A stretch of DNA of 64,000 bases, taken from the NCBI GenBank assembly GCA_018228705.1, contig CP073694.1, positions 2,294,001 to 2,358,000 of the forward strand. The letters run 5' to 3'. This DNA is from Dysosmobacter sp. Marseille-Q4140. GTDB lineage: Bacteria; Bacillota; Clostridia; Oscillospirales; Oscillospiraceae. Shown here piece after piece: positions 59,810 to 64,000 of this stretch. Every line of letters begins with the position of its first letter. The first letter of the stretch is position 1. The position numbers and the translations under genes were made by a program. The notes under the pieces were generated by a model. It had not been told where the DNA came from. It worked only from the letters and a program-made list of their open reading frames with translations, and did not search any database.

Positions 59810-61366
59810 ATGAAGAAAGTTCGCGTACTGACCGCTGAGGAAGCGGCCCTGCTGGTTCAGGACGGCGACACCATTTCCACCGGCGGCTTCGTCAGCTGCG
59901 CCTGCCCCGAGGCGCTGTCCATCGCGCTGGAAAAGCGCTTTCTGGAGACCGGCCATCCCCGTGACCTGACGCTGTTCTTCGCAGCCGGTCAGGGCCACCG
60001 GGACGGCACCGGCGGCGACCACTACGGCCATGAGGGCATGGTCAAGCGCGTGGTGGGCGGCCACTGGGACCGCGCCCCCAAGCTGGGCGACCTGGCTCTG
60101 GCCAACAAGATCGAGGCCTACAACCTGCCCCAGGGCGTCATCACCCATATGTACCGGGACATCGCCGCCCACAACATCGGCACCATCACCCACGTGGGTC
60201 TGTACACCTTCGCCGACCCCCGCAACGGCGGCGGCAAGCTGAACACCGCCACCAAGGAGGACCTGGTGAAGCTGGTGGAGATCGAGGGCGAGGAGCGCCT
60301 GCTGTACAAGGGCTTCCCCATCAACGTCTGCTTCCTGCGGGGCTCCTACGCCGATGAGTACGGCAACGTCACCGTCCACCGCGAGATCGGCCCTCTGGAC
60401 GTCACCGCCCAGGCCCAGGCCACCAAGAACTCCGGCGGCAAGGTCATCGTCCAGGTGGAGAAGATCGTCCAGGGCGGTTCTCTGGATCCCAAGCTGGTGA
60501 AGATCCCCGGCATCTATGTGGACGCCATCGTGGTGGGTTCCATCGAGGACAACATGCAGTGCCTGGGCATGCCCTATGACGGCGCCCTGACCGGCGAGTT
60601 CCGCATCCCTGTGGACGCCATCCCCCCCATCCCCCTGGACGCCAAGAAGATCATTGCCCGCCGGGCCGCCATGGAGCTGCCCCAGGACGCCATCGTGAAC
60701 CTGGGCACCGGCGCTCCCGAGAAGATCGCCAATGTGGCCGCCGAGGAGGGCATCTCCGACAAGATGACCCTGACCGTGGAGGCCGGCGGCATCGCCGGCG
60801 TGCCTTACGGCGGCACCCAGTTCGGCGCCTCCGCCAACGCCATGGCCATTCTGGACCACAACGTCCAGTTTGACTTCTATCAGGGCGGCGGCCTGGACGT
60901 TGCGTTCCTGGGCCTGGCCGAGACCGCGCCCAACGGCGACCTGAACGTGTCCAAGTTCGGCACCCGCCTGGCCGGCGCCGGCGGCTTCATCGACATCACC
61001 CAGAACGCCAAGAAGGTGGTCTACTGCGGCACCTTCACCGCCAAGGGCCTCAAGACCGAATGCCAGGACGGCAAGCTGGTCATCACCCAGGAGGGCGCCA
61101 AGAAGAAGTTCGTCAACCAGGTCGAGCACATCACCTTCTCCGGCGTCTACGCCAACAAGGTCCACCAGCCGGTGCTCTACATCACCGAGCGCGCCGTGTT
61201 CGAGCTGCGGCCCGAGGGCGTGACCCTGATCGAGATTGCCCCCGGCATTGACCTCCAGACCCAGGTCCTGGATCAGATGGAGTTCATGCCGAAGATCGCC
61301 GAGGACCTCAAGCTCATGGACGAGCGCATCTTCAAGGATGAGCTGATGGGCCTGGCCAACGACTAA
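59810..61366 (+). CDS. Acyl-CoA:acetate/propionate CoA-transferase
   Basis: The 518-aa protein fuses the two halves of a class I CoA-transferase. It has DTISTGGFVSCACPEAL in the first half, and NLGTGAPEKIANVA and the catalytic E324 (LTVEAGGIAGVP) in the second. Relatives (YdiF, propionate CoA-transferase) exchange CoA between acetate and short-chain acids. In this operon it may activate 4-hydroxybutyrate or release butyrate with acetyl-CoA regeneration. Confidence 0.9.
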   Translation: MKKVRVLTAEEAALLVQDGDTISTGGFVSCACPEALSIALEKRFLETGHPRDLTLFFAAGQGHRDGTGGDHYGHEGMVKRVVGGHWDRAPKLGDLALANKIEAYNLPQGVITHMYRDIAAHNIGTITHVGLYTFADPRNGGGKLNTATKEDLVKLVEIEGEERLLYKGFPINVCFLRGSYADEYGNVTVHREIGPLDVTAQAQATKNSGGKVIVQVEKIVQGGSLDPKLVKIPGIYVDAIVVGSIEDNMQCLGMPYDGALTGEFRIPVDAIPPIPLDAKKIIARRAAMELPQDAIVNLGTGAPEKIANVAAEEGISDKMTLTVEAGGIAGVPYGGTQFGASANAMAILDHNVQFDFYQGGGLDVAFLGLAETAPNGDLNVSKFGTRLAGAGGFIDITQNAKKVVYCGTFTAKGLKTECQDGKLVITQEGAKKKFVNQVEHITFSGVYANKVHQPVLYITERAVFELRPEGVTLIEIAPGIDLQTQVLDQMEFMPKIAEDLKLMDERIFKDELMGLAND

Positions 61367-61400
61367 CGCAACCCCCAACCATATCGAGGAGGAAAAAAGA

Positions 61401-62876
61401 ATGGCTTTAATGACCGCACAGGAATACGTTGAGAGCCTGCGCAAGCTGAACACCCGGGTGTACATGTTCGGCGAGAAGATCGACAACTGGGTGGATCACC
61501 CCATGATCCGTCCCTCCATCAACTGCGTCGCCATGACCTACGCCCTGGCTCAGGACCCCCAGTACGCGGAGCTCATGACCGTCAAGTCCAGCCTGACCGG
61601 CCACACCATCAACCGCTTCACCCACCTGCATCAGTCCACCGAGGACCTGATGAACAAGGTGAAGATGCAGCGCCTGCTGGGCCAGAAGACCGCCAGCTGC
61701 TTCCAGCGCTGCGTGGGCATGGACGCCTTCAACGCCGTGTTCTCCACCACCTATGAGATCGACGAGAAGTACGGCACCCACTATCACGATAACTTCAAGA
61801 AGTTCCTGACCATGGTCCAGGACAACGACCTGACCGTGGACGGCGCCATGACCGACCCCAAGGGCGACCGGTCCAAGGCCCCCAGCCAGCAGGCCGACCC
61901 CGACATGTATGTCCATGTCGTGGAGCGCCGGCCCGACGGCATCGTGGTCTGCGGCGCCAAGTGCCACCAGACCGGCTCCATCAACTCCCACTGGCACATC
62001 TTCATGCCCACCATCTCCATGGGCGAGGCCGACAAGGACTGGGCTGTGAGCTTCGCCTGCCCCACCGACGCCGAGGGCATGTACATGATCTACGGCCGTC
62101 AGTCCTGCGACACCCGGAAGCTGGAGGAGAACGCCTCCATCGACGTGGGCAACGCCAAGTTCGGCGGCCAGGAGGCCCTGGTGGTCCTGGACCACGTGTT
62201 CATCCCCAACGAGTACATCTTCCTCAACGGCGAGTATGAGTTCGCCGGCATGATCGTGGAGCGCTTCGCCGGCTATCACCGCCAGAGCTATGGCGGCTGC
62301 AAGGTCGGCGTGGGCGACACCCTGATCGGCGCCGCGGCCCTTGCCGCCGAGTACAACGGCGTGGAGAAGGCCAGCGCTGTCAAGGACAAGCTGATCGAGA
62401 TGACCCACCTGAACGAGACCCTGTTCTGCTGCGGCATCGCCTGCTCCGCCCAGGGCTTCAAGACCAAGGCGGGCAACTATCAGATCGACCTGCTGCTGGC
62501 CAACGTCTGCAAGCAGAACGTCACCCGCTTCCCCTATGAGATCGTCCGTCTGGCCGAGGACATCGCCGGCGGCCTGGTGGTCACCATGCCCTCTCAGACC
62601 GACTTCAACTCCGACACCGTGGTGGGCCGCAACGGCGAGACCATCGGCGAGATCTGCAACAAGTTCTTCGCCGCCCGCGAGGGTGTCAAGACTGAGGACC
62701 GCCAGCGCATCATGCGCTTCATCGAGAACCTGTGCCTGGGCGCGGCCGCCGTTGGCTACCGTACCGAGTCCATGCACGGCGCCGGCTCTCCCCAGGCCCA
62801 GCGCATCATGATCGCCCGCCAGGGCAACATCCAGGGCAAGAAGCAGCTGGCCAAGGACATCGCGGGCATCAAGTAA
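61401..62876 (+). CDS. abfD: 4-hydroxybutyryl-CoA dehydratase / vinylacetyl-CoA isomerase
   Basis: The 491-aa flavin and [4Fe-4S] enzyme converts 4-hydroxybutyryl-CoA to crotonyl-CoA through a ketyl radical. Cluster ligands C100, C104, H293 and C300 are each one residue displaced from those known in Clostridium aminobutyricum (C99, C103, H292, C299). Further family segments are KCHQTGSINSHWHIF and FQRCVGMDAF. It is oxygen-sensitive and confined to anaerobic GABA/succinate fermenters and some autotrophs. AGGAGG precedes the start. Confidence 0.95.
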   Translation: MALMTAQEYVESLRKLNTRVYMFGEKIDNWVDHPMIRPSINCVAMTYALAQDPQYAELMTVKSSLTGHTINRFTHLHQSTEDLMNKVKMQRLLGQKTASCFQRCVGMDAFNAVFSTTYEIDEKYGTHYHDNFKKFLTMVQDNDLTVDGAMTDPKGDRSKAPSQQADPDMYVHVVERRPDGIVVCGAKCHQTGSINSHWHIFMPTISMGEADKDWAVSFACPTDAEGMYMIYGRQSCDTRKLEENASIDVGNAKFGGQEALVVLDHVFIPNEYIFLNGEYEFAGMIVERFAGYHRQSYGGCKVGVGDTLIGAAALAAEYNGVEKASAVKDKLIEMTHLNETLFCCGIACSAQGFKTKAGNYQIDLLLANVCKQNVTRFPYEIVRLAEDIAGGLVVTMPSQTDFNSDTVVGRNGETIGEICNKFFAAREGVKTEDRQRIMRFIENLCLGAAAVGYRTESMHGAGSPQAQRIMIARQGNIQGKKQLAKDIAGIK

Positions 62877-62880
62877 TCCG

Positions 62881-63034
62881 TCCAGGGGGGACGATGTCCC
62901 CCCTGGATACGAAGCCACCGCGCCGCCTGCGGCGGCACAATGGCTTCGATACCCCCCTCTCCTCCGCACGGCGGAGGAGCCGCGCCCAATGGCGCGGGCA
63001 GTGGTGTTCCGGACAGGCAGAGCCTGTCCGGAAC
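62881..63034 (+). repeat. Array of five perfect hairpins between abfD and acyl-CoA dehydrogenase
   Basis: Five stems follow each other: 62881-62907 (12-bp stem, 3-base loop), 62911-62947 (7-bp GAAGCCA outer with 6-bp GCCGCC inner), 62959-62979 (9-3-9), 62980-62997 (7-4-7) and 63006-63034 (13-3-13). None has a T tract. It fills most of the 216-base gap within what looks like one operon. Confidence 0.88.
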
Positions 63035-63092
63035 GGACGGGGGACCCCTTTTCACATTGCGCGACCAAAATTTGATATAAGGAGACAACATC

Positions 63093-64000
<908 letters not shown>

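Noticed and set aside
58916..61486. Antisense open frame of over 850 codons across crotonase and CoA-transferase
   Set aside because: Same reason: low-complexity complement of strongly biased coding sequence, running through the sigma-54 promoter.

Overview
The window is a GC-rich (roughly 60%) stretch of a low-GC-phylum gut anaerobe. Gram-positive features (SLH surface protein, SigI/RsgI, ECF transporter, many lipobox lipoproteins, strong AGGAGG ribosome sites) together with a 4-hydroxybutyryl-CoA dehydratase/acyl-CoA dehydrogenase butyrate operon point to the Oscillospiraceae (Flavonifractor / Intestinimonas / Lawsonibacter-like). The genus is inference; no rRNA is present.

Layout. 1-520: terminator and four tRNA genes (Met, Trp, Asp, Thr). 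520-6100: a decayed integrative element beside tRNA-Thr, with two incomplete tyrosine integrases, a DUF6076 protein, a zinc-ribbon, RHH-like, HTH and excisionase-like genes. 6.2-13.3 kb: a LacI regulator followed by a PhnDCEE-type importer, a cytoplasmic metallophosphatase and an inositol-monophosphatase-family enzyme. 13.38-14.90 kb: complete IS1182-family element; a second, truncated copy sits at 35.69-36.76 kb. 15-18.3 kb: VWA-solute-binding lipoprotein, XpaC and a second binding protein. 18.5-24.4 kb: ECF transporter operon with PHP and IMPase phosphatases and an RpiR regulator. 24.5-29.5 kb: PIN-PhoH ATPase, SLH-anchored choice-of-anchor-I protein, PepSY lipoprotein. 29.7-35.7 kb: sigI-rsgI, then an acidic-repeat lipoprotein, VTC, DUF4956 and CotH genes. 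36.8-38.4 kb: a decapitated sugar isomerase and an IolE-like gene. 38.5-42.6 kb: secreted hydrolase, Ig-like lipoprotein, HAD phosphatase. 42.8-48.9 kb: ppk1, ppx, alkaline phosphatase, YibE/F. 49-55.7 kb: PepD, a PqqD-like protein, OPT transporter, metal P-type ATPase and CsoR. 55.8-64 kb: rpoN, its enhancer-binding activator, and the divergent butyrate-forming operon, cut off by the window end.

How the parts work together. The clearest regulatory units are (i) a self-contained sigma-54 module: activator and rpoN in one operon, three palindromic sites and a -24/-12 promoter facing the 4-hydroxybutyrate operon; (ii) a sigma-I module: two promoter-like sequences with identical 19-bp spacing, one before sigI-rsgI and one before a lipoprotein that resembles the RsgI ectodomain and tail; and (iii) an unusual density of phosphate/polyphosphate genes, several preceded by TTTACA-type repeats that resemble Pho boxes. 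All functional statements are from sequence reading only; no database search was run.
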